From the NCBI GenBank assembly GCA_030374805.1, contig JARGSG010000212.1:186001-250000 (forward strand): DNA of 64,000 bases. Direction: 5' to 3'. A program made the position numbers and the translations under genes. Shown here in pieces: positions 54,200 to 64,000 of this stretch; within the stretch, counting starts at the first letter, position 1, and every line of letters starts with the position of its first letter. The notes beneath the pieces were generated by a model that ran no database searches, was not told the origin of the DNA, and saw only the letters and a program-made list of their open reading frames with translations. Origin of the DNA: Gracilaria gracilis (taxonomy: Eukaryota > Rhodophyta > Florideophyceae > Gracilariales > Gracilariaceae).

Positions 54200-54362
54200 T
54201 AATTAGAACAAATTGTAAACCTCGTACTCGTTTCAACTACACACACAACCCGTTTTTGTTCTCCAATTCTTCTTAAGTTGCCGCTTAAACAAATCAACTC
54301 TTCAATTTTAATGTCAAGTTTCTATCACAAATAAACACAACAGTATAAGTGCTACATTATAC
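54200..54362. other. Convergent 3' ends
   Basis: A short tail-to-tail spacer with a plus-strand AATAAA (54330-54335) suitable as the polyadenylation signal of the ketopantoate-reductase-like gene. Confidence 0.5.
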
Positions 54363-54589
54363 CTACTCATCGTCGTCATCCATTATCATCTGTCCTTCCT
54401 CGTAATCCCCATCTATATTCTCAGCAGGGCCATCTGACATCTCTTCATTTTCCTCTTCGTACTCGTCCTCTCCATCTTCTATATCTTCCATTTCACTCTC
54501 TTCCTTCAAACCTTCATCATCGTCCGGCTGGTCATTTGGGTCTTCTCCTAACCCAAATTCCTCATCTACGAACTTTGGCCGAAACGCTG

Positions 54590-55200
54590 GCTCCCTGTCC
54601 ACCGCGTCAGGGAGCTTGTATCCTTCAGGTACGAAATACATGTGATACCTCAGGCAATTCTCTTGCACCAACGCATCCATGTACCCAGCTCCCGCATGAA
54701 ACACATCCCCTCTCCCAATAAACAGAGAGTAAGGCGGAACCCTGAACTTCTTCACAACCATTTTACGTGATAACCTCCTCAAACTCTTGTCATCCGTCAC
54801 ATACATATTGTGCGTTTTCTGAAAACCCCATAGCATATATGAACTCCCTCCAGAGGCCATTACGAAGAACCCCGGAATATCTCCCTTATCCTTCTCCACA
54901 TTCGTCAACCCTCGAAAATCAGTGTGCAAAACCTGCCTTGGGCATCCCTCTCCCGTACACAACACACGCCCTCCGGTCTGCGGCGCATACATCCTTTTCT
55001 TCGCCTTTCTGTTGTTACAAAACCGAAGAGCCAATGCAATTTGCCTAAACCTCGCATCCAACAACGCCCGCTTTCTCACCATCATCACATTCTTCTCATC
55101 AGATTTCATGCAATCAACAATCCCCTTCTTGGTCGTAATATATCGCCCAATTCCCTTCATCCTGTCCGCAGCATCCTTTCCTCCCCCGCGTTGATGATGG
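54590..55200 (-). other. 2OG-Fe(II) dioxygenase domain segment of the fusion
   Basis: An open frame with the full iron and co-substrate set: QVLHTDF (HxD, about 54920-54940), GDVFHAGAGY (distal His, about 54685-54715) and, 14 residues on, LRYHMYF (the Arg that binds 2-oxoglutarate). The spacing fits the double-stranded beta-helix fold of prolyl-hydroxylase-like and DNA/RNA-oxidising dioxygenases. The substrate cannot be read from sequence. Since every metal ligand is kept, this part decayed late or is still selected. Confidence 0.7.
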
Positions 55201-57049
55201 GATTCCATTTCGTTCGGTTCTCTTCAAAGTTCAAGTCTGGCTGCTCCTTGAAGTCCTTCTCAAAAAACTCTAGCAACCCTTCCATCAGATCTTCATCCAC
55301 CACCACGCCCCTCTTCTTCGCATCCTCTGACATAATTTCATCAGTTCCAAAGTGGTCCAAAACACAGAAACCTCTTTCCATCAATTCCATTTTCTTCGTC
55401 GCAAAGTACTCTCGAGCGAGGTGATCCCTCTCCATCGCCGCCATCCAAAGAGCTTCTTCCTCCCTTCTCGCCTTTCCCTTCAACGGAAGCTTCACCCCAA
55501 GAACTGGTTCTTTCGTGCTACCCAGCTCCTTGTGCACATTCCGGGTGGCATGCCAGTACACCGCGTGATGGCCCGCTCTCAAATCCGCCACCCCCAAACA
55601 TCCCGCCCTGTGCTTCTTTCACAAATGAATCATCTCCATCCACGGGTGCTGATGTTTCACTGCATTCTTCCCTCCCGGCCACTCACTCGGTAGCACATTT
55701 AGCAGACTCGTCCATGACACATCCGATCCACCAGCCCACCCACCTGCCTTATTCATCTCTTTCGGAGGTTGCTCGGGATTCTTATCTTCAAATTAACGCA
55801 TCGTTCCTTCCTCCACCACTTTCTCCTCGTCCTGGACGAACCTACTATCGTTCTCACTGCCACCACTTTCTTTCTCGCTCGACGACACCAAATTTATTTT
55901 TTGTTCTTTGAAGAACTTCTACAATGCCGGCTTCTTCATATTCTTGAATAAAGTAACAACCTCCATTGGTATATCTCCAGAGGGGGTCTTCACGATTCCC
56001 TTATTGATCCTCTTCGGAGCAGGTTGGATTTCTACCTCATCCTCATCGTCAGTAAAGTCAATTAACCTCCTCTTCTTCTTCTTCTTGTGGCTCCCAGCCT
56101 TGCTACTCCCATCCTCTTCACGCCGGCCCAGGGCAATCTTTTTCCGTGTGCTCCGCCTCAACCCTGCTGGCTCTGGTTCAGGGTCGTCCCCTTACATGGA
56201 AGCTTCCAACAACATGAGAGCCTCTTCTGCCTCATTAGGTGCTGCGGTTGACGTACCATCACCTAAACCCACGACTTCAACCACCTCCTCCTCCACCTCC
56301 TTCACCTCCTCTGACGTTTGAAGCGATACTTTGAAAGCTTTTTGAAGCTTCTTAACCGCGGTCTGCACCCTTCTAGACACCATCCCGCCCCATAAACGCC
56401 TCGCAAAGCCAAGTTCCATTTTTGCTTTCCGCATACCCAGATATTCCATCACAGACACATGTTTTCCTCCTAAGTTGAATACTGTCTGCAATACTTCTTC
56501 AACACTAATCTTCTTTTTCCTAGTGACATTACATAGGTTGTACATACCTATGGCACATTGAAAGAAGTGCTTCCTCATGTCTTCAAAACGACCGTGTCTT
56601 CTTCTCGTAGAAGAAGACAACCTCAGTTCCACATGCCATTGCAAGCAATGTACGACAAATCGAAACGGCCCATCGGTGAGACCCATCAGGAGTTCAATCG
56701 AGACATGCCTCAATGTCAGGGCTGGAACCTCCTCACAAACCTTCTCAAAGAACTCCAAAAGCCCCTCACATTCCACAAACTTCAGAGCCAATGTCGCGTA
56801 ACGAGTCAAGTGACGCACGCTGTAGTCTCCGATAGCCTTACTTCTCTTCAAAGCACCAGCTAGCTGCTTCGAAGTTATACTCTTCACATCCACATGTGAC
56901 TCGTCCACGACGTTCTGGACAAAAGATACCATGCTATGAATTTTGTCTGCAAACGGCATCTTCAGCACATTCGAACTCATCTCGTTCAGAAGATTACCGA
57001 GTCCTAGTGTCTTGTTCATTGTGGGGCCTTTCCATCCTTTCTTCCCCAC

Positions 57050-57360
57050 AGCACAACATCCAAAGAACGGACTTTATCCACCCACTTCCCGCCTTCCCCA
57101 TGCAAGTCTTGTAGCACAAGAATTCTGTGATATCCGTCTATGAGGGTTACGGGCACAACAATTTTCCCATCAAAAACTATTTAATTCACAGCCTACTCCC
57201 TTAGAGATGCCACATCAATCGAACCTGCGGACGGGAGCCACCCAAAGTTGCGACATTTCATCATCGTCGCCTCCTTGTGTCCCAGATTCAAACTTCGAAC
57301 TGTCTTCTTCGGGATTTCAATCATCTCGATATCCATCGTCAACCTGCGTTGAACATAGTT
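57050..57360 (-). other. ParB-like domain segment of the fusion
   Basis: The frame gives MIEIPKKTVRSL, then FGWLPSAGSIDVASL, and after the two stops FDGKIVVPVTLIDGYHRILV followed by VDKVRSLDVVLWG. The order (interaction strand, a GWLP turn, a [VI]DGYHR motif) is that of ParB/sulfiredoxin-fold domains. In bacteria and phages these bind or cut DNA or hydrolyse CTP. The DGYHR motif is complete. The following frame (about 56880-56790) has an HTH-like run, SITSKQLAGALKRS and IGDYSVRHLTRYATLAL, in the place a ParB HTH would occupy. Confidence 0.5.
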
Positions 57361-58486
57361 GGCGACGGAAATCTTCTTGAGAGACCGGGTGTTGTCAACC
57401 TCTTCCAACGGAACACTGTCTCCTTCATCGAACAAGTCCTCCTCCGCGGCAGCAAGCGGAGCCTTACTCGTCTGAAAGACCTCCACAATATCGTCGTCGG
57501 AGTCCTCTATGATGCTGACGCTAGCTCCCAAGGGCTTCTTCATCCCTTTAGATGACTTCTTTCGAGTTTTGGAAGCTTCCTCAGCAGGTTTCTCGACCTC
57601 CAGAGCAACCACTTTCTCAGGCTGAGATGTAGAAGATTTGCCAGCCCCGGACCCTGGAGTAAGACTTTGCGGAATATCGATTCGGTCCATCATCGACGTA
57701 TCCGACGCATACAACTCAGCTGAGAACAACTCGCTCAGCGTACTTGGTGGGTCTTCATTTCCTTGAAAACGGTAAGGGTACTTCGAGCTTCCATGACTTG
57801 TAATAATCTTCGTTCTCCAGATCACAACCAAATCTTCTCCTTCTAGAGCAATCGCGCTTAAAAGATGCTCATGGAGCGAACGGCAAAGAGCCTTCCCTGC
57901 ACCACCGGTGGACCCCACAACTCTCACCTCCGCGGTTCCCACTTTCACCCTGCTCTTTTCTTTCCCAATCGTCACAAACAAATGCACCGCATCGCCGACT
58001 TTTATTACCGGCGTAGCAGCGGGCGAAAACTTCTTTCTGATTGCTTGGGCTGGTGGGATAAGCGGCGTAGTGCCTTTTGCCCTCCCTCTCTCGCGTGTTA
58101 GGGGCGGCATTTCTAACACCCCTGCACTTTGGTTCGCTCGTCTTGAATCTCGCCCCCTTTTATGCTTGCGAGGCGGTATCGCGGTTACACGCGGCTGATA
58201 GAATGGAAAAGGTTGTTTAAGACCGCCGAGAACGCTCGCGAGATCGGTTAGCTAGTTGTAACTTTCACTCCCGTTCCTTTCCGCCTACTTCATCACGGAT
58301 GCGCGTCCGCTCAGTATTAGTTTAAATTATACACAGTGCCTATTTAAAAATTTTATAGCGTACTCGCGGGACGTTTACAAATCTACATGAAGCTACTAAC
58401 GCTACTAATATCTATAGTACACTTGTACAACAATGTTTGAGCAATAAAGAAATAAATAAAATTTGTGGCACACTAATTTTCACTTT

Positions 58487-58779
58487 GGGACAGCGGACCG
58501 GGGTGTCGTGGCGCTTCATCGGTGCACCGATGAAGCGGCACGACACCCCGGTCCGCTGTCCCCGGCACGTTGGCGGTGCCACGTATGCCAGCACCCCAGT
58601 TTCATCACACGGAGCACGTTGATAGCGGGCGAATTTCACCGCTTACGGCTCGTTGGCGGTGCCACGTGTGCCGCTGCCCCAGCTTCATCGCTCACGGCGC
58701 GTTGTGACAGCGGACCGGCGTGTCGTGGCGCTTCATCGGTGCACCGATGAAGCGCCACGACACCCCGGTCCGCTGTCCC
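58487..58779. repeat. Palindrome-spacer-palindrome unit, copy 1
   Basis: Two near-perfect 76-nt palindromes (58487-58562 and about 58705-58779), with arms reading gggacagcggaccggggtgt to the centre ggtgcacc, are separated by about 142 bp. The spacer holds two related sub-blocks (gttggcggtgccacgt). The whole unit recurs at 59528-59821. Each palindrome would form a stable stem of about 36 bp with almost no loop. Confidence 0.9.
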
Positions 58780-59033
58780 AGAAAATGATTTTGAGTTTTT
58801 TTGAAACGAGGGGCTGGACAAAGATGATATTTCATTTTTTCAACATTTCATCCGAGCAACCCCAAGCACACGTGTGCTGCTGTATAAAAGTCGTCCCCAC
58901 TCCCCATCGCAACACCTTCCACGCCCTACTTTCCTGGTCACACCTTCCACCGGGATATATTCATCTTCTTCCACAACCGAAAGTATGTCTCGATTGCGGG
59001 AATAGAACGATGTATCTCCGTAGAAGGTGGCAA

Positions 59034-59415
59034 ACCCTCTCGCTTTGTTGCTAGGAATAGAACATCCGTTATATGAGATTAAGTTATTACATCTTCTATC
59101 TTAATTTATAAAGAGGATGTTCTGTTCCTATGCTGCTTGCGGAGGTTTTCACACACCCTCTCGCTTTTTTGCTAGGAATAAGACATTCGTTATATGAGAT
59201 GAAGTTGGTACATCTTCTATATTAATTTTATAGAGAGCATGTCGTATTCCTGTGCTGTTTGCGGAGGTTTTCACACACCCTCTCGCTTCGTGGCTAGGTA
59301 TAGGACATCCATAAGATGAGATAAAGTTAGTACATCTTCTATCTTTATTTTCTATAGTGGATGCCCTATTTCTATGGTGCTTGCGCTTTGAAGCTAGGAT
59401 TAGGACATCCGTCAA
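59034..59415. repeat. Three tandem ~122-bp repeats, each an imperfect hairpin
   Basis: Units begin at ccctctcgctt (59034, 59157, 59279). Within each, ctaggaatagaacatcc-like and ggatgttctgttccta-like arms pair across a loop of about 55 bases containing gagat...catcttctat. A fourth partial arm lies at 59392-59412. Confidence 0.85.
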
Positions 59416-59527
59416 GAATAGGGTAGGCATAGTAAGATGTATTGCATAGAGTGAGAGCAGGAAATCGTTTGAGTCGGGGTCCATGTTCGTTTCATCCTGG
59501 GACAGCCGATCGGCACTCACGGCGCGT

Positions 59528-59821
59528 TGGGACAGCGGACGGGGGTGTCGTGGCGCTTCCTCGGTGCACCGATGAAGCGCCACGACACCCCGGTCCGCTG
59601 TCCCAGAGACGTTGGAGGTGGCACGTATGCCAGCACCCCAGTTTCATCACACACGGCGCGTTGACAGCCGGCGAATTTCACCGCTTGTGGCTCGTCGGAG
59701 GTGCCACGTGTGCCACGGCCCCAGCTTCATCACTCACGGCGCGTTGAGACAGCGGACCGGGGTATCGTGGCGCTTCATCGGTGCACCAATGAAGCGCCAC
59801 GACACCCCGGTCCGCTGTCCC
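59528..59821. repeat. Palindrome-spacer-palindrome unit, copy 2
   Basis: Palindromes at 59528-59603 and 59746-59821 flank a spacer matching that of copy 1 (cagcaccccagtttcatcac, gcgaatttcaccgctt). It has diverged by a handful of substitutions. Confidence 0.9.
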
Positions 59822-59864
59822 AGGCTGTCGTTGAAAAATATGGAAAATAAAATATTTTTTTCGT

Positions 59865-59940
59865 AGGACAGCAGACCGGGGGGTCTTGGCACTTCCTCAG
59901 TCCGCTAATGAAGCGCCACGCTACCACGGTCCGCTGTCCT
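59865..59940. repeat. Fifth palindrome, diverged
   Basis: The same aggacagc...gctgtcct framework with more arm mismatches (for example ggtcttggcac opposite gcgccacgctacc). It stands alone and nearest to the methyltransferase gene. Confidence 0.85.
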
Positions 59941-60207
59941 AACGGCCGTTCTCTATAACTTCGCGTATATGTTTGCAATCACGAAGTTCCGTATCCCTCG
60001 AGTGTCGCCGCTTTCCCTCACACCTCTATACAAGTTTACGTGCATCTCAGGCATCTTGCACATCTCCCTGTCGTGTTGAAAGAACCTCGTTCTTGCTGTA
60101 TCGTTGCTATCCTCTCCCACCCGCTCCCGTCTTCCGCGCACTTTCATATCTCGTCGGCAGTCATCCCCCGCCCGCTGCAGTCTCCCGCGCGCTGTTTCCT
60201 CTCGTGT

Positions 60208-60314
60208 GCTGCCATCTCCCGTGCGCTGCCATCTCCCCTGAGCTGCCATCTCCCGTCAGCTGCCATCTCCCGTCCGCTGCCATCTCCCGTTCGCTCCCAT
60301 CTCCCGTCCGCTCC
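60208..60314 (+). repeat. 17-bp tandem repeat (gctgccatctcccgtcc), ~6 units
   Basis: A minisatellite of about six units, with looser related units upstream from about 60110, ending 40 bp before the methyltransferase ATG. It lies where the 5' UTR or core promoter should be. Confidence 0.85.
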
Positions 60315-60357
60315 GGAAATTTGAATCATAACCCGTCAATGCACCCTCTTCCCGTGC

Positions 60358-63300
60358 ATGCATAAAATGGCTCCACATAGTGCATCGAGGTCTACGTCAC
60401 CGGCACCCTCAAGCTCCGATACGAAGGTTGGAAAAGTTTATGGCGCCGGAGATGAGCTTGTCACAGTATGCCTCGCAATCCGCGATCATTACGCGTCGAC
60501 AATGCGAGATGAAGACCGGCCAAGGAAGGTGGGACACGGCGAGTTCGTTGATTACTTTATCAAGAATCGCAACATCCTACCGCTGGCCAAGAATCACTTC
60601 TATATTCTTGTGGGTCCAGGACATCCGACGTTTACGGACAGTGAACTACGGGTCGTATCTCTGAAGGGGTCTTATCGTCAGCTATACCTCTCAACGAGGT
60701 TATTGGACATTTTGGACGGTGATAGGGACTGGCGTGTAAGGGACTTCTGGAATGCGTATACCGAGGTGAACTTTAAAATAATACCGAAGAATGTGACTTT
60801 GACTGAGTTTTCCAAGTCAATGACTATACCTCCTAAGCGAGTGGGACGGGTGTTCCCCCCCTTCGTCACAAGCGTTGCCACACATTTCCAAAAGATTCTC
60901 TTTCTCTCGCTCATTCAGAAAGTTTCCATGGAGAAAAGAGTTGTAGGCCAGAAGAGGAAGAGAGGAGACAAGGGATATCACACACCTTTTGTGAATGTCC
61001 AAATATCCAACAAACTCCAAGCTCAGCGTGTTGGCTTTGGTGTGCAGCTCATAACGAAGGCATGGGATTGTTTCTCTCAATTACTGGGATTCTCTACCGT
61101 GGAGGTCATGGTTCTTCCATTCATCCGAGTCATGTACGACAAAATGCAGTTTCAAGCGATTGACACGAGGGCAGAGGGGTTCTTCCACCGGGAAAACGAC
61201 CATCGCTTGCTACCGAGCAAAGGTGAAACTGTTATTGAAACAGAGGTCATCGCGTGGGCATGGAATTTACCGCAAGACATCGATGCTGCCCTCCGAATGC
61301 TTGCGAAGGAGTTCATTTTGGACCTCAACAAGGTTATTGTGAATGAGCAGTTCTTCTCAATTTCCGAACCAGGACGATGGACAGTTCTGAAGACGTTTAC
61401 CAGAGACCCATCACGGGCGTTTGCTCAGAGATTCGATAGCTTCTCGAATTCGCTTGTGTCCTCCGTCATGGAGGCCATAAGCCCGTTGAAACTGAAAAAA
61501 TCAGTGGACGTCCCTGGTAGGGGGGTAACGCCGATATCCAAACCAGAACGTGCCATACAAATTGAAGATGATGTGGAGGAGGTGGAGGAAATTGAGCAAC
61601 CAGCAGAGCCGAAGGAGGGGAGAGGCGAAGAAAGAGATGGTGATACGAACATAGTGGCCAACATTGGGAAAGGAAGTACTGGTGACGAAGCGTCTGGGGT
61701 AGGCGTAATACCTCCACCATCCATTGCGTCGTTGGATGACAAAATGGCTTTCCGAAGTTGTGAGGAGGAGATGGATAAGTACTTTCGCTTGTACAATTGC
61801 GGGTTTAAGGATATGGTACAAATGGACGAGACGTTGCGCAGAAATGGTGTGTCTCCGTTAGGAAAAGTTCAACTGGTTCTCATGGACCCTCCGTATAACA
61901 TCCGAGGGAACAAGAACCTAAACAACAGCTGGTACGATGTACTGAGCCCTCATGACATGAAGAAGGCTGCAAAGCTTCTATCAAGACTGCTACATCCTGG
62001 AGGCCATTTCGTGATCTTTAGTGCTTTCGAGCAAGTCCAGCAATGGAGAGATGTACTTTCTGCCATTGGGGCAAAAGACGAAAACGGAGTACCAAGGCTT
62101 TCATTTGTTGTGGACTAGGTCCCAATGCACTTTGTACGGTCGCAAGGCAACCCGATGCGTAACCCTGGAGGTAGGTCATGCTCTCTTTTCCCTGCAATAG
62201 AGTATGCTGTACATGGAGTTCAAAATGGTCTCAGCTACGCGCAGCAGCATGTGATGGTGAACTATGAGAACTTCAATTTCGTGCAGTCGAGGTACCCGGG
62301 GTACCACATTGTCATTGACCAGGTACCCCCCATGTCTAATGGGGAGACTCTTCAGTGAAAGAGAAAAAAGGAAGGTGGGCGCTACGTTTTACAAAAGGTG
62401 AGGTCCGAACAGAAACCTAGGCCATGGTTGAAGGAGCTAATCAGTTGGTTTTCCCAGGCTGAAGATATTGTGTTCGACTTGTTTGCGGGGACGTTTTCGA
62501 CAGCAATGGCATGCATGGAGTTACAACAGCATCATAGGTTCATCCGGTGTGAGCCGGAACCTGACTGCTTTGCCCATGCTAGGCACGCCGCAATTATTCA
62601 ATTCTCATTGTGCGTCCTGGAAAATTAGACGGATATCCAGGTAACGCAGGAAGTTCGGAATGCTATGATAAGGGTGTTGAACTTATTTCCAAAGTGGAAT
62701 GTCCGCCCATCGAGATCATGGAAGGCTCCATCCAGCTACCCTTAGCATCAAAAGTTTCCTACGTATATTGTGGACTTTCTTGCGTCAATGTGGCGGGATG
62801 AGAGCTTGGTCACGACTGGTAGGCGTAAGGCCCTTCACGAATGGCCGAAGAATTTGCGAGGAAAGATGGGGCTTCGGGATTGGAATGCATTGTTGGAACT
62901 GGAAGCGACGATGTGCGGTTGTCGTATCGGGAAGTCGACGATTCGCCACCCTGGCGTAGGAGTGGGGGTGTTCACCACACGCCGATTCATGGAAAATGAA
63001 GAGATATGTTAATTATATGGAACACTGGTGTACCATGACGTAACGAAGAGAAAAGAGGTACACAAGAAATATGGTGAAGGTTTATTGGGAGCCACTTCCA
63101 AACGCTTTCGGAAGTATGCGATGTAGTTTAACGTCCGCGGCGATATATTCCATAACCTCCCAGAAAGAAGACAAGGAGTAAGTTTAATACCTGTATGGAT
63201 TGTCCCCGCTCCTTTTTTATTGGGTGGAACGATTAATGATCCCAAATATATGGAAGGCGATAAGGACATTGATGCAGTTGCGGATGGTATGACGAAAGGA

Positions 63301-63495
63301 AGGACTGCAAATGTGCGGGTCATTCGAACTCCAAATACAGGAGGCACCCCGCATCAACTACGAGAATACCAAATGCTTGCGGTGCGAGCACTTCGGAAAC
63401 TGGAAGTGGGAGAGGAGTTGTTTGCGGATTATGGAGTAGAGAATAGCTGGGGTACATCGGCAAATCCTAGAATAGTAATCGATCAGAACGTGTAG
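60358..63495 (+). pseudogene. DNA amino-methyltransferase / SET fusion with in-frame stops
   Basis: A single frame of 1046 codons with six stops (62116-62118, 62356-62358, 62626-62628, 62743-62745, 63010-63012, 63124-63126) and no frameshift. Codons 1-500 are an uncharacterised region with an acidic linker. Codons about 505-740 form a beta-class N6-adenine/N4-cytosine methyltransferase: the catalytic DPPYNIRG (510-517) comes before the SAM-binding FDLFAGTFS (706-714). Codons about 865-1030 resemble a SET domain (GVGVFTTRRF, ANVRVIRTPN, EVGEELFADYG), a protein-lysine methyltransferase fold. The longest stop-free run (586 codons) ends inside the methyltransferase. The order DPPY-then-FAG is that of bacterial and phage enzymes, not the eukaryotic MT-A70 type. 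The first ATG was chosen; a second lies three codons on. Confidence 0.7.
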
Positions 63496-64000
63496 TAAAT
63501 TAGCTACATGTAAAACAACACCCTAAATCTCGATAATGAAGTGAAACTTATTGCATTCCAACTTCGGCGTTGAGCACAAATTAGAAACAAAACACTTTAG
63601 CTCAAGTGCAAGATGGAAGTACGTAGATACATAAAAGGTAGTGAAGGGCATCGAATATGATGCGAAACCTTGTACGTTTTTAACGTTATGAGCACTATTC
63701 AGAAATGGAGATTTAGGTGTAATTTTATCGTTTCGGAATCGGGGAATAAAAAACCGCACTCGGTGATTTCCACCACACTCCCCTCGATTGGGGGTGTGCA
63801 TTCGATCGGGGACGTTCGATCACGGCGAGTGCCAAACACGTCGACAGCAGAGCAGTTCCGATTCCAGTGACCTTCAATCACGGTCAGCGGCGAAGACGTC
63901 GTGAGCCCAGCTTCCACCGCGAGGAATCGTTCGGATTGTATATGGCGAAACGTAATACGAGGTTTGTGAATGCGGAGGAAGTTAGCGGTCGCGCGTCAAA
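63496..64000. other. Unassigned right end
   Basis: No supported gene. A short inverted repeat (cactcccctcgattgggggtg) lies near 63776-63796. The last 250 bases are GC-richer than the stretch before. Confidence 0.4.

Larger units (their letters stand above)
54363..58110 (-). pseudogene. ParB-like / 2OG-Fe(II) dioxygenase fusion, decayed
   Basis: One ancestral protein of about 1250 codons can be followed leftwards from MPPLTRERG. The order is a beta-rich N-terminal region, a Ser/acidic linker, a ParB-like domain (about 57350-57050), a helical HTH-like region, a Lys-rich nuclear-localisation-like stretch (KKKKKRR), an uncharacterised middle, and a C-terminal 2-oxoglutarate/Fe(II) dioxygenase with an acidic tail. 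Stops occur at 57193-57195, 57181-57183, 56192-56194, 55919-55921, 55793-55795 and 55619-55621, and frameshifts near 57050 and 55190. Between lesions the sequence is well-formed protein, and all listed stops from 56194 to 55619 share one frame. I know of no standard gene with this order. A DNA-linked oxidation role is inferred from the ParB and HTH parts. Confidence 0.6.
58111..60357. other. Repeat-rich spacer between the divergent gene pair
   Basis: A 2.2-kb non-coding region between the ParB-dioxygenase gene (leftwards) and the methyltransferase-SET gene (rightwards). It contains five 76-nt palindromes, a duplicated about 293-bp palindrome-spacer-palindrome unit, three about 122-bp tandem hairpin repeats and a 17-bp tandem repeat. 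A TATA-like tataaaag lies on the plus strand at about 58883. Confidence 0.8.

Noticed and set aside
58487-59940. CRISPR-like array
   Set aside because: The repeats are palindromes of 76 nt with large, duplicated and irregular spacers. There is no regular spacing and no cas genes, and the DNA is eukaryotic.
60358-63495. TAA/TAG read as Gln (alternative genetic code)
   Set aside because: About 24 Gln codons in the first 586 codons are all CAA/CAG with no TAR, and two stops in the region are TGA. The neighbouring intact ORFs end normally, so decay is simpler, though not proven.

Overview
This window is nuclear DNA of a eukaryote. About 51 kb is nested retrotransposons: Ty1/copia-type LTR elements, one LINE family, and two TA-target DNA transposons. 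The remaining 13 kb holds intronless, decaying genes. Intron-poor genes and a plant/algal-type ketopantoate-reductase-like gene suggest an alga, possibly a red alga. That is inference; nothing here names the species.

Layout of 1-51.2 kb. LINE copy 1 (1-5817, +) has both ORFs open and sits in a copia-family element, A1 (5818-11400, -). A mosaic follows: a 5'-truncated family-B element (11401-14727, +), the leader and LTR of family D (14728-16121, -), and the 3' half of a second A element (16122-18628, +) whose LTR carries a 650-bp MITE. An inverted LINE fragment comes next (18629-19547). From 19548 to 49917 lies one LINE copy (copy 2, +) split by large insertions. These are a pogo-like transposon with an intact transposase (20263-22302), a family-C copia element (22858-36637) that itself holds the apparently intact B1 (28058-34526), an 83-bp LINE scrap, a three-deep stack of solo LTRs (38532-40946), and B2 (42064-48537). 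Most joins are proven by target-site duplications (TSDs) that match exactly. Fragments of A, C and LINE finish the zone at about 51.2 kb.

Layout of 51.2-64 kb. There are four decayed protein genes. (i) A coiled-coil, glycine-rich gene with one membrane segment (51882-53041, -). (ii) A ketopantoate-reductase-like gene with a single stop (53369-54199, +). (iii) A long gene read leftwards (58110-54363) that joins a ParB-like domain, a helical region and a C-terminal 2-oxoglutarate/Fe(II) dioxygenase. (iv) A divergent gene (60358-63495, +) that joins a novel N-terminal region, a DPPY-type DNA amino-methyltransferase and a SET domain. The 2.2-kb gap between (iii) and (iv) is packed with near-perfect 76-nt palindromes, tandem hairpin repeats and a 17-bp tandem repeat. 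This divergent ParB-dioxygenase / methyltransferase-SET pair, with its hairpin-rich spacer, is the best candidate here for an undescribed system: possibly a captured DNA-modification and chromatin-marking module or the remains of a large mobile or viral element. Both genes are broken in this copy.

Shared features tie the copia families together. Every 5' LTR edge that I can define abuts the same 14-base primer site, which matches the anticodon arm of initiator tRNA-Met rather than the tRNA 3' end. The LTRs of A, B and C also share a GCGCATATGCGC palindrome.
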